Source: Turbatrix aceti (Eukaryota; Nematoda; Chromadorea; Rhabditida; Panagrolaimidae). From it: a stretch of 64,000 nt of DNA. Each line of letters opens with the position of its first letter. Within the stretch, counting starts at the first letter, position 1. This document shows positions 25,853-38,130 of the stretch, piece by piece. The notes below the pieces were generated by a model. It was not told where the DNA came from, ran no database searches, and saw only the letters and a list, made by a program, of their open reading frames with translations. The position numbers were made by a program, and so were the translations under genes. The DNA lies in contig OZ017770.1 in assembly GCA_963969345.1 (NCBI GenBank), positions 7,511,246 through 7,575,245 on the forward strand, written 5' to 3'.

Positions 25853-28800
25853 CTGAAAGCGTTCTGAAAAACTAATATTTGTTATAAGCCTAAAAATATT
25901 TTTTAACAAACATTAGTAATGTCAGTCACCTGAGGGTACGTAGAACTGGTCAGCGGACGTTTGCGTGTGGACACTGACCGTCGAATGACGAAGAAATGGC
26001 AAACGAGAGTCTAAGAGGGTGAAACGTTTTGGCTTTTTCACATGCTTGCGTAGCCTACTGATTCATGCTTGGCTGTGAAAAAATTTGTTTCTTTCAAAAA
26101 TGGTCGAAGACGACGCATGAAATCCAGATGAATGCGGGACATTGATTCTCGGGGGTGTGAACTCCAAGTCAAAGCAATCTTATTTGCCAATGAGTTTGTG
26201 TGCGGTTCTGGAAATCAGAGGACAAGAAGACAGGTGCTTTCACTTGTGCGACGAGATGAGTAATGCTCTTTTCTTTACACGCTTCCTAACTTTGAAGAGG
26301 CACAAAAAAGACTGTATACCAAAATGCCTCTTTTAAATGAAAAGAACGATGTTTCACGTGTGCATGTAAAAAATCGTTCACGACGAAGAGGCTTGATTTA
26401 TTTTTGCATTTCACCTTTGTCCGTTAATCATATACCATAACATTGCACAAACCAATAACATCTCACTTTTTTGCGCTTTTACGATAATGCAAGCACGATC
26501 GAATAAACTGGTCAAGCGAAAAACATTTTTATGTTTTGTGGAGATGGCATGACAAAAAAATATTTTTCGAGGTGTACATATTTCGCCGTCAATCATTGCG
26601 CAAATCAAAAGGAATGCATCTAAATTTGTCACCCAACATTGCTTAAACGACCGGAAAAAGGTCATTAGTTGCCGTCGTTATAACCGTTGACCCCAGTGGT
26701 CACCCCTCAAGTCAAGCGCGAAAAATAGAGGTCCAAGTGTCTTGTTGGTAATTAGTAATCGCTGCGCATCTCAATGTTCTGCGTGATTAAGTTGTATACA
26801 TTGTTATCTCGTTTTTCCCACCAAAAAAAATTCCAGCGGTTTGTGCCAACTGGTAAAGTGTCAAGACTTTGGTTGGTAGTGAGGGGCGGTATTCGCAGAC
26901 AAACCATACTGTCTCAAACCATTTTGCGTGCTTGATTCGCTCTCAATCACATGGTGCGCATTTATTTCTGAAATGAAACTGTCGGCAAAAAATATTTTTT
27001 TTAACAGGACCAAACCGCTGAACAGTTTCGTTCAAGATCACATTGTTTGTTATTTGTTATTCACTTCAGTCCTTAGTTAGACTCACGTCAGCCCAGGTAA
27101 TTTGGTATAATCAAATGTTTGAACCGTGTTTCTTTGTTCTTTGTTATTGTATCTATGACGGCGCCTGCTTCCCGCATTGAACTCTTTTTTTATGGTCGCA
27201 AAACTTGATTTGGCACCTAAACCCACATTTATCACAATCGTTTATCGTTTGATTGTGATTAGCGTATTTTTACACCAAAAAATGTATCACAAGTTGTCTT
27301 TCCTCTTCGTTTTAGGGTGAGTAGAAGTAGTAGTAACTTTTATTAGTGTGAATAGTGACGGCGACTGCCTACGGCTATGTTTTTGTGCGATCTCTACCTA
27401 GGCAACGTTCAATAACATTTTTTATGCTTAATGATAATTAATGCAGGTTACATTGTACGTGATTTATCACGGGTATACCCAGTCTATTGTTCAGGTCCTT
27501 GAGGACGTCGAAAACACATTATAGTGAACCTTAATGCTCCTGGGTATGCCTTGACGTCTGAGACAAACTTCTTTTTATGCTAAATTTCTTTTGTCTTTTT
27601 AAATGCCCTTGTCTGTCTACTTTTTTGTTGGTAAATACGACTTTTGCGCCTCTGACTGTTTGATAATGATCTTTTTTTAGTATAATATCTCAGTCAAACT
27701 CGTGCGCATTTATTGAACCAAAACTAAACTACTAAGTTTTGCGTTTATATGTATGTGACCCTTCAAGCTTTTTCTGGGTGTCTTGATTGAACGTTTTTTT
27801 TATTACAATTTTATGATAGGGAGAGAGTAAAGTTGAATGCTTTTTTCAACTACGCTACTACTGGCTGCAAAAAAATGTTGATCATCAATGCCTACTACGA
27901 CTCTGACAACATTGGTATCCGGTTTGTTTTACCCCCGATCAAACGCTTAGGAATTTGAAGATAATTCGCCTTTTTGTCGCTTTAAAAATTATGACACATC
28001 CCGACGCACCGGGTTTGGTGATCATTTTCGCCAGTGCACGTTGTCGTAGTTGCATTGAGCCGATTTTTAAACTGTCAATTAGCAAAAACAAAATTTATCG
28101 CGCTTTCCCCTATTTTGCTGTCAGAGTGAAATCTCGCACTGTGGCTAGTGCAATTGATGGTGATCGCGAGAGTCGAATGCTACAATTAATTGCACCGGAT
28201 TCGTAAAACCACTTGTTTTCTTGTGCATTGTTTTGAACGGTTTGTTAGCGATCATGCTTTTTGTGAATGAAGATATCCATCTGTCCAGTTTATATCTGGT
28301 CAAAAATTATGGTCATGGTTACAGACAAATAAAATGTGCACTTGTTTCCATTTTTTACGATTTGTCGGGGAGTTTCTCAAATTTTTTTTTGATATTGTCT
28401 TTATCGGACCATTTTAAATTTGTGATGCACTTGATTGCACGATAATTGAAGGGGTTTAAACTTTGTTTTTCGCTACCCGGGGGCATCGATGACACACTTG
28501 ACAGTCCATTATCTACTCATTGTTGTTTTGAGGGGTGGCCGGATTAGCGAGCCAAGAATCGTTTTCGGATTACAAACTTGGTGGAATGGAAACACTTGAG
28601 TTTGAGTTCCCCTACTTTTTTTTCTCCAAACATAGGTTTAAGGAAAACTGACATATGGGTAGTCTCTCATTACCAAAAAAAGTGAAAAGTAAACGCTCAC
28701 GGCAGCATCGTTTCAGGTTTGCGTTTTTTTGCCCTATCGAATAAAAAAGTTTCCGTCAGGTTTTTTGTGTTTGATAAAGCAGATAGGATACCACTTTTTT

Positions 28801-30758
28801 TCCGCACGTGAATAAACCTTTTTTTTCTTTCTCTGTATCATCGATTACATTTTTTTAGATTGATTTACAACTTATGGGGCGAACCATAACATAAGTTTGG
28901 TTGGGAGAGGGGTCGTAGACATGACATCATGCTTGGGGACGGCTGGCAAAAGGGCAAAGACATCACTGACTCAAAAAGGTGTGAGCGCTGCGATGAACGT
29001 ACTTGGAATTACGTTCTGAACTGAACTCTCGGTAATTCATGGTTGGTACCCATCTTTTCCGCGGACAACGTTGTTATGACGCGTGTACACTTGCGTATCC
29101 GTGTTTGCATAATTTCCGCGCAGGTGGTAGTCTGTGTAATAAATATTTCTCCTTAGGGACATAAATTTTGAAGAAATTGTAAAACTTGAAGGATACGACA
29201 TCTCCCCAATCAAGGAAGTCAATTGATAAGATTTTTCGTCTTGATCTGATCGTCTTTGTTTACGAATTGTTACTTACGTTCGCTTCGGATTGGTCATTAC
29301 ACAGCCTGTGCTTCTCCGGCGTTGGCACACAGAGAAGAGCCGTGCTTAATAAATGTCACTGCTACCTGTAAATCCCCTCTAGCAAGCTGCATGCAAGTAC
29401 AAACCGGTGGTGCTCTTGGCAACAACACCGGTGCATGCAAATGGATTTCTCTCCCTAAACTATTGATCTTTAAGCATGACGGCACAATTTTTCCAGAAGT
29501 ACAACTGGGAAGAATAAATTCCCAGTCTTTCTTGTTGGTTACAATAGATTTGCATTGTTGGTATTGTTGGCATGTTTTTGAATTTTTTCCCGGTATTGTC
29601 CGTTTGTTATTTTCCGGGCTTGTTTGGTACCAGTCTTTTTTGAAACCACCGACAAAAATGAAAACATCCCTTTTTTTATGGAGCACAATAGCAGTTATCT
29701 TTTCTTCCTCACTGTGTTTTCGAGGGAATAGTTACGCGAGAAGAAAGGATTTCCAAACTTTGGTATATGCACATATTTAACCGAAATCCTCTCTGTCAGT
29801 TGCGCAGCTTTGTACAGTGATTTTCACACAAGTAGTTACCAGCGATACTGCATACCCTACGGTTGCGTCCGCAATATATACACATTCCCAGCGACACTTA
29901 GAAAATTTGATGCCCTTCTTTTTTTGGTTATTTTTCACTTCTTTTGACGCTCTCTCCCACCTTTAAAAAAATATCACAATGATGACCATTTGTTCGCGCA
30001 CTCCCCGTCATTTTTGAAGGCCGATCGACGAGGGAAAAGGGGCATCCATACTGAAGCAGGGAGGACAGCTTGCTCGCTCATTCCATTCCATCTTTGGTGG
30101 GGGTTTAGCACATTTGCATATATCACAGGTTGGTCACCTACCGGGTTTGTCGGTCTCTTCGCGTACTTTTTGTTCGGGCTGTGTCTACTGATGGAGATGC
30201 TGGGCTGCGTTTTTGTGGTGCAGAACAATGCCTTTCTATCGTGCACACTCTGGTATGGGAATGCCTGCCGCCCATCGTCGACCTTTTTTGGCTCGTTCTT
30301 TGTGCCTCGCCAAACTCGAACGCCGTACACACTTACCTACCTATTCCTCACTGACTGCCCCTTTGCTTTCTTCTGCGCATTGCGGAGGCATCGGTCAGTC
30401 CAGTCATGAATATTCGGCGTTGTCATAATTTTTGCATTGCGTTGTTATTCTGAATGTTTTTTGTTTGTCCATGGTAATTTATGTTTGTGCATTTTTATCA
30501 CTTGTGGAATTTTTATACGTTACACTGACTTACTTAATTGAAATCCTTTTTCTACGTGCGAGTTGTGATTCCCATTTGTTACTCGCTTGATTCGTTTTAT
30601 CGTGGTTGAAATTGAAATATTTCTTTTGTTATATTTTGTCTTAATTTAATTACATCGATTACTTTCAGTGTGACAAATCGGGGGGATTTCTCAGGCGTGA
30701 AAGGAGCGCTTTAACTGGACGAACGCAAACGACGTCTGTCTACCTCGATTTTTGCATC
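25853..30758. other. 4.9 kb gene-poor region
   Basis: Divergent space between the ZP-like gene (minus) and the Ig-domain gene (plus). The open frames here, including one of 174 codons at 29256-29780 and one of 139 codons at 29990-30409, lack domains and overlap equally open frames on other strands. The stretch may hold regulatory sequence or noncoding exons, but I see no definite element. Confidence 0.5.
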
Positions 30759-33700
30759 ATGAGGTGTCTACGATTATTTGTAACTCTCTGCATACTTGAT
30801 ACCCTAGCAGGTTAGTTAGTCTTTGACCTGTCCCGAGGCCACGAAAAAATCATTTGGTCCATTTTAGTGTCCCAGATCATATCAGGAGATCCATTACCCC
30901 AAGTCAAGATCCTCAATGAACTCTTTCCCGTCTCCAACGCGCAACACATCAGTCAGATCACCTGGACGATTCTCGGAAGAACACCATCCGAAACCGTCTA
31001 CTGCGTTTCCGAGCCGCCAGTCAGTCAGCTGCGCTTTGTGTGCATTGATTGCGAGCAGAAGAACATCACAGATATGGTCAACGTGCTGAACTCAGCCCAA
31101 GATCTCACCCGAAACGCAGGATTTCCGGTAAGTGAAGAATCGAATCGATGGTTCGCTAATCCGCTGCCGCTTTTGCTTACCTTTATTCTCAGTGAACCAC
31201 TTGAACGCCAAATTAGTCAACAGCCAGAGCCGTATTTCGGTGGGGACTCGTAATTGTTCATCGCGCAGGACACTTTTTTCGCGTAGAAACTATGCAATTG
31301 GTTTTAACCTACGTTGTGCAAGCGATATGCTGAAACCAGCGTCTATTCTAAAATTTTGCTGCAGCAAGCAACGATTTGTCATTCATTTACGATTGATCAC
31401 GTCTGCCCGCTTTAACGCAAAAAAAGGACACATCTGGTTTGCAATATTAATCCAAAAAGGAACACCGCTCTCTGATTCATCAGGCGGCTTGCCTGTCTAC
31501 GGGCATGTACAGCAGGACACCATGCGGCGGTTTTTTTTTGTTGCTAGACCCGGTTCAAAGGCTTCTTTCCGTATTGCATGCGGTCCGTGTGATGCATGAC
31601 CTTTCGATGCTGGGTCGAGTGTCCTTTTGTCTGACGTTTTGTATTTTGAAGCACGGATCGTTCGGACTCAGCCCGGTCAAGTGCCACTGTCCTTTTGTGC
31701 ACGTTCTAATTTTTTCCAAGGTGCATTTGTTCCGGGCTGACCTTTTTTGTGGATTTTGGCCGGTCGTAATTAACATGGCCTTTGCGGGGGTAAACAAAAG
31801 GGAAAGTCAGAAACAATGACAATGCAAACTGAAAAAGCAACAACAGCAGCAAGGACAATCCACCTTGATTTTCCTGTGATTAAGACGGAATAATGAATTT
31901 CAGACCGTGTCACTCAAAAATATCGATGTTAATCCGAATTGGACCAGCGTCACGATCATGTGCCAGGCTGCTCTCAACGGCGGTACCATTGACTCACCAC
32001 CCGTCACGGTCAACGTTGAGTACCTTCGTAGCGTGAGAGTTATGGACGTGAATGGTCAGAAACCAGTTCTCATTCCCAACCAAGGCAACGTTTTTTACGT
32101 CGAATGCGTCCGCGGTCCAGATGGCCAGTGTCAACAGACCGGACGCAGGAAGACGCTTCACTGCTCTGTACAAGCAAATCCGCCTCCGCTCGTCTATCGC
32201 TGGCTCAAAAATGGTGAAGTAACAAGCGGGAATGGCGCGGAAATCACGATTGGCACAGAAATGATCGGAAAATCCATTCAATGCTCGGCCAATAATGGCC
32301 TGTACTCCCCCGAAGACATGCCGACCTCCCAGGCAGTGCTGATCGAGCCTTACAGCGCGGCGAAGGTTATCAACACCAACTTCCGTCACATCCAGAGCAT
32401 CCCGCCTTTTGGACCCAATAGCCGGATTGAGATGAATCAGTCGGTCAAGCTGGCGTGCATCGTCGAAGGCAACCCTCGACCGGTGATCTACTGGCGCATG
32501 CGGAGGGATGACGGCCGTGTCACCGATGCACCGTGTCCTCAGGGCTACAATGGGCTCTTGCTCGACGTTACCGGACCTCAGAACAATAATATTATGGTTT
32601 GTTGATCGGTTATTGACAGGAAATTCCAACTGAAAACATTTTTTAGCGCATGCAAGGCACCTGCGAACTTCACATCTCGGACTACTCCTATTCCGGCCAG
32701 TACTGGTGCTCGGCCTGCTCCTATGTCTCCGACCCGCCAGAGTGCTCGCCTTCTCTCAACGCTTCCATTCCCGCCGACGAAGCGCTGCACATTGAAGTCC
32801 AGGGACCCCCGATGGAGTCCGACATGCCTCCGGTCATCGACCTCATCGGCACGCACAACGCTCTGGTCAGCGTTTACTTCTGCGCGAATCCTCTGCCCCG
32901 ACCGCCCCGGGAGATGGTCTTCAACATCGACGGCCACGACATCCAGCTCGGCCAGACCTGGCAGAATTTCAGATTTGACTCTATTACTGAGAACAACACC
33001 CACGCCAACTGCTACTTTGTCAGGCTTCAGATTTCACCGGTTCACGAGAGCGACAAGAGCCGACAAATCATGCTTAAGCTTCAAAATCAGTACGGCACCA
33101 AGCAGATTACGGTAAACCTGTATGATCTCTTGGGTGACGGCACTGGGACCAGCAACATGACCTACTACATCGTGTTTGCTGTTCTGGCGCTTGTCGCTGT
33201 GTCAATCGGTGTTGCCGTTCTCTTCTACTTCTGTGCCAGGCGGAATCTCTTCTGCTTTGGATGTGAGTTTTTCTCTGAGGGTTTTCATGCGATGAATTGT
33301 GGTATTTCAGCCCTCAAAGAGCAGCAAACCTTTGATGGACCGCAGCATGTCAAGGCGCCGTAAGTTTTATCGTTCTTTGTTGTGTCGCCTTTGTTCTTTT
33401 TTCAAAAATGGGTTTTGTTTTCAGCATGAGCGGAGGCGATATTTATGACGGTCAGCCAGATTCATACTACAACGGCCATGGATATGAGGTAAATCATTCG
33501 GAATCTATCTACGTGAGCAAAGAGGCTCAAGTTTGATTGACGTCTAATCCCTTAAAATCCCCAAAATCATCTGATCTTAGTCTTGACGAGTCACAACTAC
33601 TAGCTGCACCACCTAAAATAACATGGTATGTCGTCGTCTCACCGATGTTGATTCCCTGTTTTCTGTTATTTGTTTGTTTTTTTGCGCCACAGTGTGTTTG

Positions 33701-33843
33701 AAACTCACCACTCTCCACTTTAATATTGTTATTACCACAAATGACGTATAGATTAGATCGTAACCTGTGTCTTTCATTTACAGAGTAACTATGAAGCACT
33801 CTACAGAGAAGCCCGCAAAGATGCCATTATCTCATCTGTCTAG
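30759..33843 (+). CDS. Ig-superfamily single-pass membrane protein
   Basis: Seven exons join in phase (30759-30810, 30868-31127, 31904-32596, 32647-33262, 33311-33359, 33425-33488, 33784-33843), giving about 597 residues. A signal peptide (MRCLRLFVTLCILDTLAG) precedes an ectodomain with at least two Ig-like units. Each shows the paired cysteines and the core tryptophan: KTLHCSVQANPPPLVYRW ... IQCSANN, and VKLACIVEGNPRPVIYWRM ... SGQYWCSACS. The flanking parts are less clear and may be diverged Ig folds. One transmembrane helix (about residues 508-532, YIVFAVLALVAVSIGVAVLF) is followed by a Cys-rich juxtamembrane stretch and a short Tyr-rich tail (YDGQPDSYYNGHGYE, SNYEALYREARKD). This suggests an adhesion molecule or receptor of the nectin/nephrin kind, but no specific family was identified. 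A 776-bp intron separates exons 2 and 3. Confidence 0.75.
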
Positions 33844-34731
33844 CACTCTGCCAAAATTAACTGTATAATGTTATTGCAAATCGTATTTCGCCTGTATTTG
33901 GACGTTTTCCTTACCTTGCCAATGATCAACCGTCCCACTACTCCTGTTGTACCGCGTTTTTCATCTCCAACCCTCGTTCCTTCATTAACGTAAGTTAACC
34001 GGAAAAAAACAATGTTTTTAGGGTTGCTAACAGTTTTTTTTACGTTTTCAGAGAAAAGTCTCAGTCGAAGTATCGAGTTTTACACTTTTGTCACTTCATC
34101 CCCAACTCACCAAAAAAATTTTGAAATTTGCTCAGGTTGGTTAAATTATTTGGCATCTGTGTCATTAATCAAAGCTAGCATGTTTTTTAGATTGTCTAGC
34201 ACACAGGAACTTTTCACAGATGCTTTCATTGTCGTACTTGCATCGAGATGCGCTCATGGACACTCACTGTTATTGGCACACGAGGTTTATTAATCACTTG
34301 AACGCAATCTGTCAACTTACTTTCATTTGTCTACGTTTATATTTTTGAATATTTATTTTTTTTGTTGTTGGCCTGTCATTGATGATTATGTCTTGAACGC
34401 GTGTAATCATTTTTTTTCTTCATTTTGTTTTATGTAGTAATTGTATGTCTGCCTTCCTCCTCCCTGTCCGGACTGACCTCTCGCTTGTGCATTTTGGTCT
34501 GCCACGAATTATTCACCACTTCTTCGGGTAGCTTTATTCGTGGATTCTTTTTTTTATTGTTGATTGAAACTTCAGTAAACACAAACAATGATTTTCTTGG
34601 TCGCATCGTTGGAATTGATTTCAGGAAAGTGGGATGTGTGTTGTGTGCGGCGGTGATAGGCATAAAAAAGGTGCAAAAAAGGCGATCACCATTTTCAAAG
34701 AAAGGTTTTAATAATTTTAGGGGTAAGCTTG
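33844..34731. other. Convergent intergenic region
   Basis: Lies between the 3' ends of the Ig-domain gene (plus) and the UNC-93-like gene (minus). It is AT-rich with short open frames only; no gene was seen. It should contain both 3' UTRs. Confidence 0.5.
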
Positions 34732-37197
34732 TCAGACGCGGGGCCCTTCGCGAGCTGAGGGGATAAGTATTTCGCTGGCGTCGGAGGCGCTTTCGTCGAC
34801 GTTGAAACCTTCTTGCCCAAAAATCTCATAGCAAGGTGAGAACAAGTGTTTGAAGTACTTCTGAAAAGATTTAGGGGTTATAAGAAATTTGCATTTAAGG
34901 GTAAGACAAACCCCAATGTGGTCATAAAGTTCAATGACAAGGTAGCAGAGAATACCGACAAGCAGAACGGAAAACGCGACGAGCAGGTAGTTATCAATAG
35001 TCGTGAAGCGAATCAACAGGAAGCCAATTGCGAGACCAAAGCTTATCCAAAATCGATAGTTGGCGAATGCGACTTCCAGTGAGTGCCGTCCAACAAGTGC
35101 CACCCAGAATCCGTTGACCTGGGACATCCAGACTCCGTCGGCCATTCCCCAAACGCCAGCGACGACGTAGAATAAAGCACCGTCTGACGGGTTCACCGGC
35201 CAGATCTAAAAAAATGGACTTTTATAAATTTGATTCCAAAATTGGTCCGTACCGAAAGAGTCAGAATCATGAGTCCATTAATAACAGCTCCAAATACAAA
35301 AAGCGGCATGCGACCGAACAACTTGATCAGAGGGCCGAAGACCAGAGAGCAAAAGCAGTCAGCTACGCCAAACGCTGTCATGACGTAGCCGATTTGCCCC
35401 ACTCCCAGACCGCATCCGACGTACGCTTTGGTGTAGAGCCCGACCACGAAGGCTTGCTCGATGCCGTTGAACACTGTGAGAGGGACAAGAAGCAATGGCT
35501 TGGGCCGTCTGAGATTTTTGAAAGTCAGACGCAGGACGTCGCAGGTAAAATGGGGAGCTCTGAGGCGCGTGGCTTCATCGCGTTTGAGGGCGTTTAAGAA
35601 AAGCACTACGATTAGAAGCGCTATAATAGAGCAGCATAGGTTGACAGTAACTATGGTGAGGTAGGCCTCAAAGGGGGGACCTTGAAGATTTCGAATAGCC
35701 TGAGGCGACAGTAATGTTTCGTTGTCAACAAATCCATGACCACAGGTAGGGTCGACGAGATCGACCTTTGAATCTTGGATTCTGAGCCCAAAGACACTTG
35801 TCATGACGTAAGAAGATATCACGTTGCCAACGACTTGGCTGAGATGCACGATCATAAAAAAGTATCCAAAAAAGCGAACAATAACAATGTTTTGAGCCTC
35901 GATGTTGAGCTTGGCATATTTTATGCCCGATTCCGTCTGCAAGTGTTTTTTTGATGAAAGACAAAAATAATTTAAAAAATATGTCGTACAATATAAACAC
36001 ACTTAGCTGCCCACAGGCAGCTCGAAGCAATGCCGGTAAAAATCGAGATCGGTAGCAGAGAGTAGTATCTTGGAAGAAAATTTGCGATCATATAGAGAAT
36101 ATAGATGCCGAATGACGTCACCAACGTCAACTTGGATCCCAGACGATTGAGGACAAAAGACGGCACAAAAAGTGACGAAACCGCGAGTGCGATGTAAAAC
36201 GCGCTGCAAGGGAAATTACATCCATTGTAAATAAAAAATAAAAAAGATAAAAGCGTACAACAAGCTGTCGGCTCCCAGGTGTCCGTTGACCGTCGTTTGA
36301 AGATTTTGCAGTGCATTGAATGCCGTAAACAAAAACAAGAATGCCACCGAAATAATAGCAAGATTTGAGCGTATTTTTCGTTTGCATTTTTCAACATGGA
36401 TTTTTTGGTCACCCGATATATTGAGTCGTTTTCGCTTTCTCAGAATTTTTGCGATGTAGCCTTGACTAAAGCATAAAATTTAATTACGACGAAATTTAAT
36501 AAGGGTGCAAACCTGTACAAAAGCGGCGAAATTACTTCGTTGTCTACTGTTTCAACGCTTGTGACGAAGCTGTTCATGTCGACGAGGCGGCGGTGCTTAA
36601 GGTGACGCTTGGAGCCATGTACGGGGCAGAACGGGTCGTAGACGTGGACTCGCTCTACCGGTTGCGCTCCGAGCGTTGCTGCAGTTTCGTCCACAGTTTG
36701 AAACAGGAAAGATCTAAAAAATTCGTGTTGTTTGATGTTTGGCTAAAAAAATCTTACCCTTTGGCATTGCTGTTGAGTTTTTTGTCCTTTAGCAGAGCAG
36801 AACTCACGACCTTTTCTATCGACGGTTTAACGTTGCCTTTGGTGTGGTGATAAAAAAATTCCGATGGTCTAGAGCAGCATTGCTCCAGCGGCACGGGGGG
36901 TAGCTCAGGTGCCTTCTCACACGGGATACTGGTATCTTTTTTCTTAGGTTTTATCCCTACCTTTTCCAAAAAAGCTTTGCTCACTTTTCGAAGTGAATCA
37001 ACCGCCGGTGATTTACTGCGGCGACCTCTCTCCTTCTCCTTCCGCTCTTCGTCGATGAGTTGTGTGATTTCTTCGGCATTGAGATCGATAACGTTTCCTT
37101 GCTCGGTGCCGGATACGTTGGATGACGATCGTTTCGGTTGTTGTACAGACGATGAGTCGTCGTCGCCTTCAAAGAGATCCCACGCGTTGCCGTCCAT
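34732..37197 (-). CDS. unc-93: UNC-93-like multipass membrane protein
   Basis: Member of the UNC93 family within the MFS fold. In worms UNC-93 regulates two-pore potassium channels in muscle, and in vertebrates relatives traffic receptors. Six exons join in phase (37197-36758, 36713-36513, 36465-36259, 36203-35990, 35936-35253, 35205-34732), giving about 739 residues. The first 225 or so residues are hydrophilic, with acidic and Lys-rich stretches (MDGNAWDLFEGDDDSSS), as in nematode UNC-93 itself. The membrane part opens with FLFLFTAFNALQNLQTTVNG, a clear UNC93 signature. It continues through SSCLWAAKCVYITESGIKYA (the WAAKxxY block) and VRFFGYFFMIVHLSQVVGN, and ends with a Ser/Asp-rich tail. 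Transport activity is not established for the family. The gene converges on the Ig-domain gene. Confidence 0.85.
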
Positions 37198-37401
37198 TGG
37201 GTGGTAGCAAAAGTTGTTGATTCAAACAAGCGGGCAAGGTTGCAGTCGACCCTATGGCTCAATGCGGTGGCCAGTCCCGGCAATCGATCGGGCATTGCTG
37301 CAACCGCTGCCAGCTGTCTGGCAAAGCAACACATTTTGCAACAAAAAACGCTAGGGTCTACGAGTACCGTGAATAAAGATGGATGGGTTATCCTAATGAT
37401 T

Positions 37402-38130
37402 TCTTTCCGTACATTTCATTTCATTTCATTCATTTCATTTATTCTCTAACTCGTACGCACCATATCATACATACAACACTACAATGAACAGTCAGAAGGT
37501 GATGAAGATGATGATGGCGTCTCGTACGTAGAGGGGCCCATCCGGAACGGATGTCTTTGCGATACGTGCACCCTGAGTTCGCAGCTCTTACAGGGGACGG
37601 GACGTGTTTTTGGTGTGGTGTGTTTTTCGATTGGATGATGACGAATGAGAATGAGTTGTAGAAGACCGCTGCGCCCAAGCGGGATCGAACCTCGACCTTG
37701 ATTTCCTTGTAGACGCGCCACCAGGGTGGCGAAACTCCCATGGGAATTAGAAATAGGGGAATTATCCCATGGGATTCCCATGGGAGTCCCATGGGAGTCC
37801 CCGGGGGTATTTTTTGGTACGTTTAAAAAAGTACATGTTCATACAAAAAAGATATCCAAAAACACACTTATTTTATTAATGTATTAAATTTAACAATGAA
37901 AATAAAATCATTTCCCTAATTTGAAAGAAAAAAGCACGCTCCTGCGTAAAATAACGGTGATATTTTAGGCGGGATCGCGCATTTTCAAAATTCCGTGGGG
38001 AATTTTCCCATGATAGATGGGAATCCCGGGATAATTCCCGGGATATTTCCCATGGGACTCCCATGGGAATCCCCTCTTCGCCACCCTGCGCGCCACACAC
38101 CACTGGGCCACCCGCGCCCTCTTTCCGTAC
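37402..38130 (-). mobile_element. tRNA-derived SINE with intact target-site duplication
   Basis: Flanked by an exact 11-bp direct repeat, TCTTTCCGTAC, at 37402-37412 and 38120-38130. Read on the minus strand, the element starts with a tRNA-like head holding a polymerase III A box (TGGCCCAGTGG, about 38099-38110) and a B box (GGTTCGATCCC, 37681-37691). It continues into a non-tRNA body and ends in a pentanucleotide tail, (AAATG)n, at 37413-37440. This is the full anatomy of a short interspersed element moved by a partner LINE. Without the inner insertion the element is about 330 bp. The tRNA arms are mismatched, so the head is a degenerate tRNA rather than a working tRNA gene. The duplication being exact suggests a fairly recent insertion. 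Confidence 0.85.
37722..38088. mobile_element. Non-autonomous hAT-type MITE inside the SINE
   Basis: A 367-bp element with perfect 12-bp terminal inverted repeats (CAGGGTGGCGAA at 37722-37733, TTCGCCACCCTG at 38077-38088). It is flanked by an exact 8-bp target duplication, CGCGCCAC, at 37714-37721 and 38089-38096. An 8-bp duplication with CAGGG termini is the hallmark of the hAT superfamily. It has no transposase frame. Both ends are filled with short self-complementary words (CCCATGGG at least six times, CCCGGG several), so the arms can pair with themselves as well as with each other. It landed between the A and B boxes of the SINE and so is younger than it. Confidence 0.9.

Noticed and set aside
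29256..29780. 174-codon frame, overlapped by a 129-codon frame on the other strand
   Set aside because: Composition rich in Phe/Leu/Cys from T-rich DNA, no domain, no splice partners.
29990..30409. 139-codon frame resembling membrane segments
   Set aside because: All nearby frames on both strands are equally open, so openness carries no information; no family resemblance.
37681..38119. Functional tRNA gene interrupted by an insertion
   Set aside because: A and B boxes are good, but the T and acceptor stems are mismatched and the element has a SINE tail and target duplication, so it is a SINE head.
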